From: Lutibaculum sp963816555
GTDB taxonomy: Bacteria; Pseudomonadota; Alphaproteobacteria; Rhizobiales; Tepidamorphaceae
Assembly (NCBI GenBank): GCA_963816555.1
Contig: CAWFLD010000020.1
Location: 1-64,000 of the forward strand
Length of the DNA stretch: 64,000 bases
Direction: 5' to 3'
In this document: positions 19,146-27,376 of the stretch, one piece after another
How positions within the stretch are numbered: the stretch's first letter is position 1
Layout: each line of letters starts with the position of its first letter
Notes under the pieces: model-generated
The model's input: only the letters and a program-made list of their open reading frames with translations
Databases searched by the model: none
What the model was told of the DNA's origin: nothing
Program-made: the position numbers and the translations under genes

Positions 19146-19585
19146 GACGGCGCCTCGCCGGCCGCGCGCCGGGCGGCGACGAACTCGGGGTCGTCCTCCG
19201 TCCGCAGGCGCGGCAGCTCGTCGCCGATCCGGAGCCATGGCACCCAGGACTCCACGCCCCAGTGCAGCTCCGGCGGCACGGCGGCGGGATCGTCGAGCGT
19301 GCCCATGGTGATGCCGACCGCGTCGCGCTCGTGCAGATAGGTCATGGTCAGGTTCGAGCCGCAGGCGGGGCAGAAGCCGCGCGTCGCGAGCGGGCTCTCG
19401 TAGAGCCTGATCTCGCCGGTCAGGCGCAGGCCGGAGGCCGGCACGGTGAAGAAGCCCATGAAGGCGGATCCCGACTGGCGCTGGCACATGCGGCAGTGGC
19501 ACGTCGAGGCGCTCCGGGGCTCGGCCGTCACCTCGTAGCGCACGGCGCCGCAGAGGCAGCCGCCGGTGAGCGGGAAACGGGACAT
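19142..19585 (-). CDS. GFA family (glutathione-dependent formaldehyde-activating-like) zinc protein
   Basis: A 147-residue protein with the GFA/CENP-V zinc pattern: GGCLCGAVRYEV (C10, C12), TCHCRMCQR (C29, C31, C34) and a late FCPACGS pair, giving two zinc sites. Members were named after Gfa, but most have no demonstrated formaldehyde activity, so only the fold is claimed. The ATG at 19585 begins just before the first motif and follows GGAGG. It is coupled by stop/start overlap to the small membrane protein downstream. Confidence 0.88.
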   Translation of the reverse strand: MSRFPLTGGCLCGAVRYEVTAEPRSASTCHCRMCQRQSGSAFMGFFTVPASGLRLTGEIRLYESPLATRGFCPACGSNLTMTYLHERDAVGITMGTLDDPAAVPPELHWGVESWVPWLRIGDELPRLRTEDDPEFVAARRAAGEAPS

Positions 19586-19662
19586 TCGGAGACCTCCGGT
19601 TCGGCGCGGCATCAAAGCCTAGGAGCACTTGCCGCGGCCGGCAACATCCGGACCGGAGCGTG

Positions 19663-20415
19663 TCACCGGTCGCGGATGAAGTCCGGCACCCCCGGCAGCG
19701 TTGCCAGGTCGAGCTCGAGCTCGACATCGTGCGCCGGAATCCACACGCCGACGGTGAAGCCGCCCCAGATGACGGCGGAGTATTCGGCCCTGCCGTCGCG
19801 GAACAGGACGAGGACGCGGGGCTGCCGGAAGCTGCCCTCGTGGAGGTAGAATTCGGCGGCGTCGTCGGCGGCGGTGGCGCCGGGGGGCGCCGTCACCGTC
19901 AGCGCGAGGCGGGCCCAGCGGTCGCCGATCGCGTCGACGCGCGCGTCGAGCTCGAAGCCGCCGTTCCTGGGCGATCCGCCGAACCGGCCGAAGTTGCGGT
20001 CGTCGGCACGCTTCACGGGCCGCTGGAGCGCCGGCGCGGCGGGAAGGGGCGCTGCGGCGGGCGCGGCCGCGAGGGACCTGGCGGCCGGCATCGCCGCGAC
20101 GAGCGCGCGCCGGGTCTCGGCCTCGCTCGTCTTCAGCTCGTTGATCTGGTCCTGCAGGTTGCCCACGAGCTCGATCTCGGCGCCGCCGATCTTCAGGCTC
20201 TTGAGGAAGGGCAGAAGCTCCGCGACGACGTAGATCGCCAGGCCGAGCGAGATGACGGTGGTGGCGACGGCGGGAACCTCGACCTTCGCCACGACCCCCG
20301 CCGCGACGAAGAGATAGGCGAGGGCGACGAGCCCGACCCCGAGCAGCAGGGCACCGCCGCCGATCCGCCTCAGGCGCTGCTTCGCCGTCCCGACGTCTCC
20401 CGACTGCGCGGGCAT
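19663..20415 (-). CDS. Membrane-anchored protein with prokaryotic YEATS-like (pYEATS) domain
   Basis: A 250-residue protein. Two membrane helices lie at about residues 22-43 and 47-70, followed by a short predicted coiled coil (LVGNLQDQINELKTSEAE) and an Ala/Pro linker. The C-terminal domain (about 130-250) contains FYLHEGSFRQPRVLVLF, then WGGFTVGVWI, VELELDLATLPGVP and FIRDR. This resembles the pYEATS pattern of LHP-F, GAFTVG, LELDLA and a terminal FR-R. The match is from memory and needs a profile search. The start at 20415 is chosen because GGAGG precedes it by 9 bases; in-frame starts up to 20616 exist. YEATS domains read acyl-lysine in eukaryotes; ligands of bacterial versions are unknown. 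Confidence 0.65.
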   Translation of the reverse strand: MPAQSGDVGTAKQRLRRIGGGALLLGVGLVALAYLFVAAGVVAKVEVPAVATTVISLGLAIYVVAELLPFLKSLKIGGAEIELVGNLQDQINELKTSEAETRRALVAAMPAARSLAAAPAAAPLPAAPALQRPVKRADDRNFGRFGGSPRNGGFELDARVDAIGDRWARLALTVTAPPGATAADDAAEFYLHEGSFRQPRVLVLFRDGRAEYSAVIWGGFTVGVWIPAHDVELELDLATLPGVPDFIRDR

Positions 20416-20674
20416 GCTGGTCGTCCTCCGGGAGCGGGCCATCGGGACGTCGTTCCGCGCGACTTGACGACGTCCCGAGAGCGGAACTGGAGCACTGTCG
20501 GCACCGAGGCCGACGGCTGACTCTGCCATCGTCCACCCGTTCCGACAACGTGGCCGGACAGCCGGTGTCGCGACCACATCGAAGATCGCGGCAGGCATGG
20601 CGGCGCGGGAGGACACAGGCGCACCGACTAGGTGAGCGTGAACCCGTCGAATGCCGATCGCCCGAGGGGCCCGG

Positions 20675-20986
20675 CTATCCCGAGATGCCCATCCGGCGGA
20701 GCACCGCGTCGGGGATGCCCATCTCGCGGATGATCAGCCGGTGGTCGCGCATGCCGCACATCTCGCGCTGGACGAAATAGGCCCAGACCTCGCGGGCCGC
20801 GCCGCGCAGGTGCTCCTCGCGGGTCTCCTCGCCGGCCGTCTCGAGCCGCTTCAGCGCCGCCTCGACCTTGCGCCCGTGATGGCCGAGCGAGCTCGCCGTC
20901 TCGGCGCGCATCTCGACCTCCATCATCGACAGGCCGGTCTCGGGATTGACCACCTTGGCGATCGATTTCGGCGGGCGCAGGGCCAT
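20675..20986 (-). CDS. Small conserved protein, possibly DUF6665-like
   Basis: A 103-residue, mostly helical cytoplasmic protein. Recognisable parts are GLSMMEVEMRAETASSLGHHG, a variable Lys/Glu segment and the C-terminal AREVWAYFVQREMCGMRDH followed by a short tail. This order recalls small alphaproteobacterial proteins labelled DUF6665; the name is given from memory with reservation. No catalytic motif is evident. It is a single leftward gene, about 260 bases from the YEATS-like gene and divergent from the imuA cassette. Confidence 0.6.
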   Translation of the reverse strand: MALRPPKSIAKVVNPETGLSMMEVEMRAETASSLGHHGRKVEAALKRLETAGEETREEHLRGAAREVWAYFVQREMCGMRDHRLIIREMGIPDAVLRRMGISG

Positions 20987-21357
20987 GGGCGTCGTCCGGG
21001 AGATCTCTGTGTGGGGGGCGCCGGGGCGGGCCGTCGCCGGCCCCGGGCAGGAGACAAGGTGGCCGTCCGCGGCGGCCCTTGCAAGGGCTGCGGGCGGAAC
21101 CGGGCCTGTGTCCTTCCGGGGGACGCGTGGCCGACGCGAGAGGGGCCGCAGGCGGCGGACATGCGGGACTTTTCGCGGGCCGAGGGGGACGACGACCCCG
21201 GCGTCGAACGGCCGGCGCGTCCGGCTGTGGACCGACGGGCGCGGTTTTCAGGCGCAGCGGGGAAAATGCCCGCGCCCGGCCCTGTGGGCGAGGGGTGGAA
21301 AAGCGGGGGGCCGCATCTGCGCGATTGACTCCCTCCGCGGCCGGTGGAATCCATATA
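20987..21357. other. Spacer upstream of the imuA cassette
   Basis: No supported gene. The sequence is GC-rich without codon structure matching any family. A TTGACT hexamer near 21325 could serve as a -35 element for imuA, with the -10 region falling in the AT-rich stretch that overlaps the LexA box. Confidence 0.4.
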
Positions 21358-21372
21358 GAACAAAACAGGAAC
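21358..21372 (+). promoter_or_regulatory. LexA (SOS) box of the imuA-imuB-dnaE2 cassette
   Basis: GAACAAAACAGGAAC is a perfect GAAC-N7-GAAC direct repeat, the alphaproteobacterial LexA operator, ending two bases before the imuA ATG. LexA bound here would block transcription start or elongation into imuA. Confidence 0.88.
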
Positions 21373-21374
21373 AT

Positions 21375-22203
21375 ATGGCGGGGCGACAGAGTCTTCCTCG
21401 CGCCCCGGGGAGTCTTCATACCGTGTCGGCCGTGCGAATCGAAGCCTTGCGCGAGACGATCGCCCATCTCGAATCGGAGGGCGTCGCCGACATGCCGGCG
21501 CCACCGGCGCCGCTCGGCGTGGCCGGCCTCGACGCGGCGCTCGGCGGCGGCCTCGCCCGCGGCGCGCTGCACGAGATCCGCAGCGCCCCGGCCGAGGCGC
21601 CCTCCGCCTTCGGCTTCGCGCTGGCGCTGGCGGCGCTGCCTGGGGCCGTCGCGGCCGCTGCTCCACGTCACCCTGCCGCATGTCGAGGGCGAGTGGGGCA
21701 GGCCCTACGGGCCGGGCCTCTCCGCCTTCGGCCTCGATCCCGGCCGCATCCTCTTCGTCGAGGCGGACCGGCCGTCGGACGCGCTGTGGGCGTGCGAGGA
21801 GGGCCTCGGCTGCGCCGCGCTCGCCGCCGTCATCCTCGAGGTCGCCGGCAGCCCGAAGGCGCTCGACCTGACCGCCACGCGGCGGCTCTCCCTGCGGGCC
21901 GCGCGCAGCGGCGTCGCGGCCCTTCTCGTCCGCCCCGGCGCGGGGGACGAGGCGAGCGCGGCGGCCACGCGCTGGCGCGTCTCGCCGGTGCCCGGGCCGT
22001 CGAGGTCCGCCTTCGTCCTTTCCCCGCCCTCCTGGCGCCTCGGGCTCGAGCGCAACCGCGCCGGCCGGGGCGGCGACTGGTCCCTGAGCTGGAGGTCCGA
22101 TGCCAGATCCTTCGCATCCCACGCGCCGCTATCTCTCGCTGAGCCTGCCGCGCCTGCCGATCGAGCGGCGGCGCCCGGCCCGGCCCGGCACGCCGGCCGC
22201 TGA
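21375..22203 (+). CDS. imuA: SOS mutagenesis protein ImuA, frame broken by one inserted base
   Basis: RecA/SulA-like partner of the ImuB-DnaE2 mutasome. Once repaired the product is 275 residues. The first part (to about 21640) has the ImuA opening IEALRETIAHLE and GLDAALGGGLARGALHEI. The second part carries HVTLPHVEGEWGRPYGPGL, GRILFVEADRPSDALWACEEGL and RLSLRAARSGVAALL. Removing the T in CTGCCTGGGG (about 21642) joins them as ALPGPSRPLLHV. The 3' end overlaps imuB by about 100 bases, as in many Hyphomicrobiales. ATG 21375 lies directly after the LexA box. The break is most likely a sequencing insertion. Confidence 0.85.
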
Positions 22204-23653
22204 CGCGCGCCCCCTCGTCGTCGCCGACATGGTGCACAACGCCATGCGGCTCGTCGTGGTCGACCGGGTGGCGGCGGCGCGAGGGCTGCATCCCGGCCTG
22301 ACGCTCGCCGACGCCCGGGCGCGGCGGCCCGACCTCGACATGCTCGAGCCCGAGCCGGAGACGGACGAGGCGGCCGCCCGCGCCCTCGCCGACTGGGCGA
22401 CCCGCTACACGCCGCTCGTCGGGCGCGACGGCCCGTTCGGCCTCGTCCTCGACATCACCGGCTGCGCCCATCTCTTCGGCGGCGAGGAAGGGCTTCTCGC
22501 CGACCTTCGGGCGCGGCTCGAGCGGCGCGGCCTGACGGTGCTGGCGGCCATCGCCGCGACCCCCGCGGCCGCCCGGGCGGTGGCGTCGCATGGCGGCGGC
22601 GGCGTCGTGGCGTCCGCGGAGACGGAGCGGGCGCTCCTGCCGCTGCCGGTGCGGGCGCTGGCGATCGACGACGACACGGCGGCGGCGCTCGAGCGGCTCG
22701 GCCTCAAGCGCGTCGCGCAGATCGCCGGGATGGCGCGCGCGCCGCTCGCCGCCCGCTTCGGGCGCGGCCTCCTCGACGCGCTCGACCGGGCGCTGGGCCG
22801 CGCCGAGGAATCGATCTCGCCGCTGCGGCCCGCGCCGGTCTTTTCCGCCGAGCGCGTCTTCGCCGAGCCGTTGCGCGACCTCGAGGCGCTCGACCAGGTC
22901 GTGACCGCGCTGGCCTTCCGCCTGGCCGAGCCGCTCGCCCGGCACGACCAGGGCGCGCGGCGGCTCAGCCTCTCGCTCTACCGCACCGACGGCGCCGTCC
23001 TTCCCGTCGAGCTCGGCCTCGCCCGGCCGAGCCGCGATCCCGAGACGATCGGCCGGCTCTTCGCGAGCCGGATCGAGGCCTTCCACCAGGGGCTCGACAC
23101 CGGCGAGGGCCTCGACCTCGTGCGCCTCTCGGTCGAGGAGACCGACGGGCTCGTCGACGAGCAGGTCGATCTCGAGGGCCGGCTCGCGCTCAGCCACGAG
23201 GTCGACCGGCTGGCCGACCGGCTCGGCGCGCGGCTCGGCGCGTCGCGGCTCGTCCGGCTCGTGCCGGGCGACAGCCATCTGCCGGAGCGCGCGGCGGCGC
23301 GCGGCGGCGCCTCCCGCGCCGTCGCCTGGCCGCTGCCGGAGCCCGACCCGGAGCGGACGCCGGAGCGGCCCCTGCGGCTGTTCGACCGGCCGGAGCCCGT
23401 CGAGGCGATCGCCGAGGTGCCGGACGGGCCGCCCATGCGCTTCCGCTGGCGCCACGTGCAGCGCGAGGTCGTGCGCTGCGAGGGGCCGGAGCGCATCTCG
23501 CCCGAATGGTGGCGCGGCGGCGAGGAGGCGCTGACGCGCGACTATTTCCGCGTCGAGGACCGCGCCGGCCGCCGCTACTGGCTCTACCGCGCCGGCCTCT
23601 ACGGCCGCGAGACGGGCCAGCCGCGCTGGTACCTGCACGGGCTCTTCGCGTGA
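22100..23653 (+). CDS. imuB: Y-family polymerase-like protein ImuB
   Basis: Catalytically degenerate Y-family polymerase that tethers the mutagenic polymerase DnaE2 to the sliding clamp. The 517-residue protein starts RRYLSLSLPRLPIERRR, where active DinB enzymes carry the catalytic Asp, and has DITGCAHLFGGE in place of the second acidic cluster. Helix-hairpin-helix and little-finger regions follow. Near residues 425-435, RPLRLFDRPEP fits the clamp-binding motif. The C terminus has RISPEWWR and RDYFRVED, diagnostic of ImuB. It is intact, and overlaps imuA. Confidence 0.95.
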   Translation: MPDPSHPTRRYLSLSLPRLPIERRRPARPGTPAADARPLVVADMVHNAMRLVVVDRVAAARGLHPGLTLADARARRPDLDMLEPEPETDEAAARALADWATRYTPLVGRDGPFGLVLDITGCAHLFGGEEGLLADLRARLERRGLTVLAAIAATPAAARAVASHGGGGVVASAETERALLPLPVRALAIDDDTAAALERLGLKRVAQIAGMARAPLAARFGRGLLDALDRALGRAEESISPLRPAPVFSAERVFAEPLRDLEALDQVVTALAFRLAEPLARHDQGARRLSLSLYRTDGAVLPVELGLARPSRDPETIGRLFASRIEAFHQGLDTGEGLDLVRLSVEETDGLVDEQVDLEGRLALSHEVDRLADRLGARLGASRLVRLVPGDSHLPERAAARGGASRAVAWPLPEPDPERTPERPLRLFDRPEPVEAIAEVPDGPPMRFRWRHVQREVVRCEGPERISPEWWRGGEEALTRDYFRVEDRAGRRYWLYRAGLYGRETGQPRWYLHGLFA

Positions 23654-23695
23654 GACATTGGCGACGCGACGAACCGTCCCCGGCGGCCTCCCCGG

Positions 23696-23783
23696 CCGCT
23701 CGTCTCCCGCGCAGGCGGGGCTTCCGGCTTCACGACGGGCCCCGGGCACGCCGCCGGGAGTGCCGCTCGCCGGGGATGAGCGG
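23696..23783. repeat. Palindromic repeat element, copy 1 (imuB-dnaE2 spacer)
   Basis: An 88-bp element with inverted ends: it starts CCGCTCGTCTCCCGCGC and ends GGGGATGAGCGG, whose complement is CCGCTCATCCCC. The ends match the element inside dnaE2 at 26274-26364, so these are two copies of one REP/MITE-like family. Confidence 0.6.
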
Positions 23784-23839
23784 AGAGGACGGCACCGTCG
23801 CGTGAAAACCCTTCATTCCGGAACGAACCCGTAACGATC

Positions 23840-26800
23840 ATGCTGCCCTTCGCAGAGCTCTGCGCCACCACCAACTTCTCCTTCCTGCGCGGCGCCTCGC
23901 ATGCAGAGGAGCTCGTGCGGCAGGCGGGCGAGCTGAAGCTCTCCGGCCTCGGCGTCGCCGACCGCAACACGCTGTCGGGGATCGTCCGGGCCCATTCGGC
24001 GGCGAAGGACATCGGCCTGCCGTTCCGCGTCGGCACGCGCCTCGTCTTCTCCGACGGCACGCCCGACATCTTCGCCTGGCCGCAGGACCGCGCGGCCTAT
24101 GGCCGGCTCTGCCGCCTGCTGACGCTCGGCAACCGGCGGGCGAGGAAGGGGGAATGCGAGCTCGTGCTCGCCGATCTCCTGGAGCACGGCGCCGGGCTGT
24201 GCCTGGCGCTCGCGCCCGTGGCCGGAGCCCGCATCCCCGGCCTCGCGGCGCCGCTGCGGGCCCTGCGCGAGGCCTTCCCCGACGACGTCTGGCTCGCCGC
24301 CCGCATGGGCTATGGCGGCGCCGACCGGCGCCATCTCGGCGCGCTCGCGGCGCTGGGCGAGGAGACGGGGGCGAAGCTTCTCGCCACGAACGACGTGCTC
24401 TACCACGTGCCGCAGCGGCGCGAGCTGCAGGACGTCGTCACCTGCATCCGCGAGGGGGTGACGCTCGCCGCGGCGGGCCGGCGGCTCGAGATCAACGCCG
24501 AGCGGCACCTCAAGGGCGCGCAGGAGATGGCGCGGCTCTTCCGCGACCTGCCGGAAGCGGTGGCCGAGACGGTGTCGCTGATGAACCGGCTCTCGTTCTC
24601 GCTCGACGAGCTCGCCTACCAGTATCCCGACGAGCCGACGGGCGACAGCGCGACGCCGGCCGAGGAGCTCGCCCGCCTCGCCTGGGAGGGCGCGGCGAAG
24701 CGCTATCCCGAGGGCGTGCCGGAGAAGGTGAAGGGGCTCGTCGCGCACGAGCTGAAGATGATCGCCGAGCTCCAGTACGAGCCGTACTTCCTGACGGTGC
24801 ACGACATCGTCCGCTTCGCCCGCTCGCGCGGCATCCTGTGCCAGGGCCGCGGCTCGGCGGCGAACTCGGCGGTGTGCTTCTGCCTCGGCGTCACCGAGGT
24901 CGACCCCGAGCGCATGGACGTGCTGTTCGAGCGCTTCGTCTCGGCGGAGCGGCGCGAGCCGCCCGACATCGACGTCGATTTCGAGCACGAGCGGCGCGAG
25001 GAGGTGATCCAGTACATCTACCAGCGCTACGGCCGCGAGCGCGCCGGCATCGCCGCGACCGTCATCACCTATCGCGCCCGCTCGGCGATCCGCGAGGTCG
25101 GCAAGGCGTTCGGCCTGTCGGAGGACGTGACGGGCGGCCTCGCCGGCCAGGTCTGGGGCGTGTCGCGCCACGATTTCGGGCAGATGGACCTGAAGCGCCG
25201 CGGCCTCGACCCGGCAGACCCCGGCCTCAGGCGCATGATCCGCCTCGCCCGCGAGATCGTCGGCTTTCCCCGCCATCTGTCGCAGCATGTCGGCGGCTTC
25301 GTCATCACGCGCGACCGGCTCGACGAGACGGTGCCGGTCGGCAACGCGGCGATGGCCGACCGCACCTTCGTCGAATGGGACAAGGACGACCTCGACGAGC
25401 TGGGGATCCTCAAGATCGACGTGCTGGCGCTCGGCATGCTGACCTGCATCCGCAAGGCGCTCGACTTCGTGCGCGAGCGCTACGGACGCGACCTGGGCCT
25501 CGCCGGCATCCCGAAGGAGGACGCGCCCTACCGCATGCTCTGCCGGGCCGATTCCCTCGGCGTCTTCCAGGTCGAGAGCCGCGCCCAGATGTCGATGCTG
25601 CCGCGGCTGAAGCCGACGACGTTCTACGACCTCGTCATCGAGGTGGCGATCGTCCGGCCCGGCCCGATCCAGGGCGACATGGTGCACCCCTATCTCAGGC
25701 GGCGCGAGGGCAAGGAGCGGGTGAGCTATCCCTCGCCGTCGAAGGCGCACGGGCACAGGGACGAGCTGAAGGCGGTGCTCGGCAAGACGCTCGGCGTGCC
25801 GCTCTTCCAGGAGCAGGCGATGCGCATCGCGATCGTCGCGGCCGGCTTCACGCCGACCGAGGCCGACCAGCTGCGCCGCGCCATGGCGACGTTCCGCAAG
25901 GTCGGCACGATCGGCACCTTCGAGAAGAAGATGGTCGAGGGCATGGTGAAGCGCGGCTACAAGCGCGAGTTCGCCGAGCGCTGCTTCTCCCAGATCGAGG
26001 GCTTCGGCGAGTACGGCTTTCCCGAAAGCCACGCCGCGAGCTTCGCCCTCCTCGTCTACGCCTCGGCCTGGCTCAAGTGCCGCTATCCCGACGCCTTCGC
26101 GGCAGCCCTCCTGAACAGCCAGCCCATGGGCTTCTATGCCCCCGCCCAGATCGTCCGCGACGCCCACGACCACGGGGTGGAGATCCGCCCCGTCGACGTC
26201 AACTTCTCCGGCTGGGACTGCACGCTCGAGCCGGGCGCGATCGCGCCGGCCGTGGGGGACGACATTCCCCCGGCCGCTCATCCCGGCGAAAGCGGGGATC
26301 CACAGCCACACGGGGAGCACATGAGCAGGGCGCCCTGGGTCCCGGCCTCCGCCGGGACGAGCGGAGGCGGTGAGGTCGAAGCCACATCATCCGCCCCGCC
26401 CGCCATCCATCCCCTGCACGCCGACCAGGCGGGCGACATCCTGGCGACGCACGCCATCCGGCTCGGCCTGCGGCAGGTGAAGGGCCTGTCGGAAGCCGAG
26501 GCGCGGATGCTCGTGGAGAGGCGCGGCGCCGGCTACGACTCGGTGCGCGACCTGTGGCTGCGGAGCGGGCTGACGGCCGCGACCATCGCCCGGCTGGCCG
26601 ACGCCGACTGCTTCTCCTCGCTCGGCCTCGACCGGCGCACCGCCCTGTGGGCGGCGAAGGGGCTCGACCCCGCCGGCGCGGCCGAGCGCATGCCGCTCTT
26701 CGAGCAGGCCGGGCTCGGCACGCTGCAGAAGGAGCCCGATGTCGGCCTGCCGCCGATGCCGCCGGGCGAGGAGGTGGTGCACGACTACCGCTTCCTCAGG

Positions 26801-27355
26801 CTGTCGCTGAAGGCGCACCCGGTCTCCTTCCTGCGCGACGCGCTCGACGGGCGGAAGGCGCTGCGCCACGAGAGGCTGCGCGACACCGCCTCCGGGCGCA
26901 CCGTGACGGTGGCCGGGCTCGTCCTCGTGCGGCAGCGGCCGGGCAGCGCCAAGGGCGTGATCTTCATGACGCTCGAGGACGAGACGGGCGTCGCCAACGT
27001 CATCGTCTGGCCGAAGGCGTTCGAGCGCTTCCGGCCGCAGGTTCTGGGCGGTCGTTTCGTCTCCGTGACGGGTCAGCTGCAGAAGGAGGGCGAGGTGATC
27101 CACGTCGTGGCGCGCAGGATCGAGGATCTCTCGCACATGCTCACCCAGCTCTGCGACGAGGGCCGGGAGGTCGAGACGCTGTCGCGCGCCGACGCGATCA
27201 AGAATCCCGGCATCGACATGCGCGACAAGACGAGCCGCACCGACAAGCGCCAGAGGATGCTCGGCATCGCCGGGTCCCCGCCTGCGCCGCAGAACGGGAA
27301 CGAGGAGCTGCGCCTGGTCGCGACCGCCATGCCGAAGGGCCGCAACTTCCACTGA
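23840..27355 (+). CDS. dnaE2: Error-prone DNA polymerase DnaE2 (ImuC)
   Basis: C-family polymerase for damage-induced mutagenesis and lesion bypass. The 1171-residue protein has an N-terminal PHP domain (1 to about 210) and the palm with PDIDVDFEH (D376, D378, D380). Fingers and helix-hairpin-helix regions follow (SRDPETIGR-like regions are absent, as expected for this family). An OB-fold lies near the C terminus (TVAGLVLVRQRPGSAKG). It is longer than the usual roughly 1080-1100 residues. The excess lies around residues 812-870, where a 91-bp palindromic repeat has been read through in frame. That extra segment is Gly/Pro/Ala-rich and sits between NFSGWDCTLEPG and HAIRLGLRQVKGL. The gene is otherwise intact and third in the LexA-boxed cassette. 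Confidence 0.96.
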   Translation: MLPFAELCATTNFSFLRGASHAEELVRQAGELKLSGLGVADRNTLSGIVRAHSAAKDIGLPFRVGTRLVFSDGTPDIFAWPQDRAAYGRLCRLLTLGNRRARKGECELVLADLLEHGAGLCLALAPVAGARIPGLAAPLRALREAFPDDVWLAARMGYGGADRRHLGALAALGEETGAKLLATNDVLYHVPQRRELQDVVTCIREGVTLAAAGRRLEINAERHLKGAQEMARLFRDLPEAVAETVSLMNRLSFSLDELAYQYPDEPTGDSATPAEELARLAWEGAAKRYPEGVPEKVKGLVAHELKMIAELQYEPYFLTVHDIVRFARSRGILCQGRGSAANSAVCFCLGVTEVDPERMDVLFERFVSAERREPPDIDVDFEHERREEVIQYIYQRYGRERAGIAATVITYRARSAIREVGKAFGLSEDVTGGLAGQVWGVSRHDFGQMDLKRRGLDPADPGLRRMIRLAREIVGFPRHLSQHVGGFVITRDRLDETVPVGNAAMADRTFVEWDKDDLDELGILKIDVLALGMLTCIRKALDFVRERYGRDLGLAGIPKEDAPYRMLCRADSLGVFQVESRAQMSMLPRLKPTTFYDLVIEVAIVRPGPIQGDMVHPYLRRREGKERVSYPSPSKAHGHRDELKAVLGKTLGVPLFQEQAMRIAIVAAGFTPTEADQLRRAMATFRKVGTIGTFEKKMVEGMVKRGYKREFAERCFSQIEGFGEYGFPESHAASFALLVYASAWLKCRYPDAFAAALLNSQPMGFYAPAQIVRDAHDHGVEIRPVDVNFSGWDCTLEPGAIAPAVGDDIPPAAHPGESGDPQPHGEHMSRAPWVPASAGTSGGGEVEATSSAPPAIHPLHADQAGDILATHAIRLGLRQVKGLSEAEARMLVERRGAGYDSVRDLWLRSGLTAATIARLADADCFSSLGLDRRTALWAAKGLDPAGAAERMPLFEQAGLGTLQKEPDVGLPPMPPGEEVVHDYRFLRLSLKAHPVSFLRDALDGRKALRHERLRDTASGRTVTVAGLVLVRQRPGSAKGVIFMTLEDETGVANVIVWPKAFERFRPQVLGGRFVSVTGQLQKEGEVIHVVARRIEDLSHMLTQLCDEGREVETLSRADAIKNPGIDMRDKTSRTDKRQRMLGIAGSPPAPQNGNEELRLVATAMPKGRNFH
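26274..26364. repeat. Palindromic repeat element, copy 2 (inside dnaE2)
   Basis: A 91-bp element with near-perfect terminal inverted repeats: left end CCGCTCATCCCGGCGAAAGC, right end the complement of CCGCTCGTCCCGGCGGAGGC. It contains the typical GGGGATCCA and TGGGTCCCGGC blocks of dispersed alphaproteobacterial repeats. It keeps the dnaE2 frame open and encodes about 30 extra residues. Confidence 0.8.
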
Positions 27356-27376
27356 CGGCGGGCCGGCGGCTCCGGC

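Noticed and set aside
23821..23835. Second LexA box directly before dnaE2 (GAACGAACCCGTAAC)
   Set aside because: The second half is TAAC, not GAAC. The only perfect box is before imuA.
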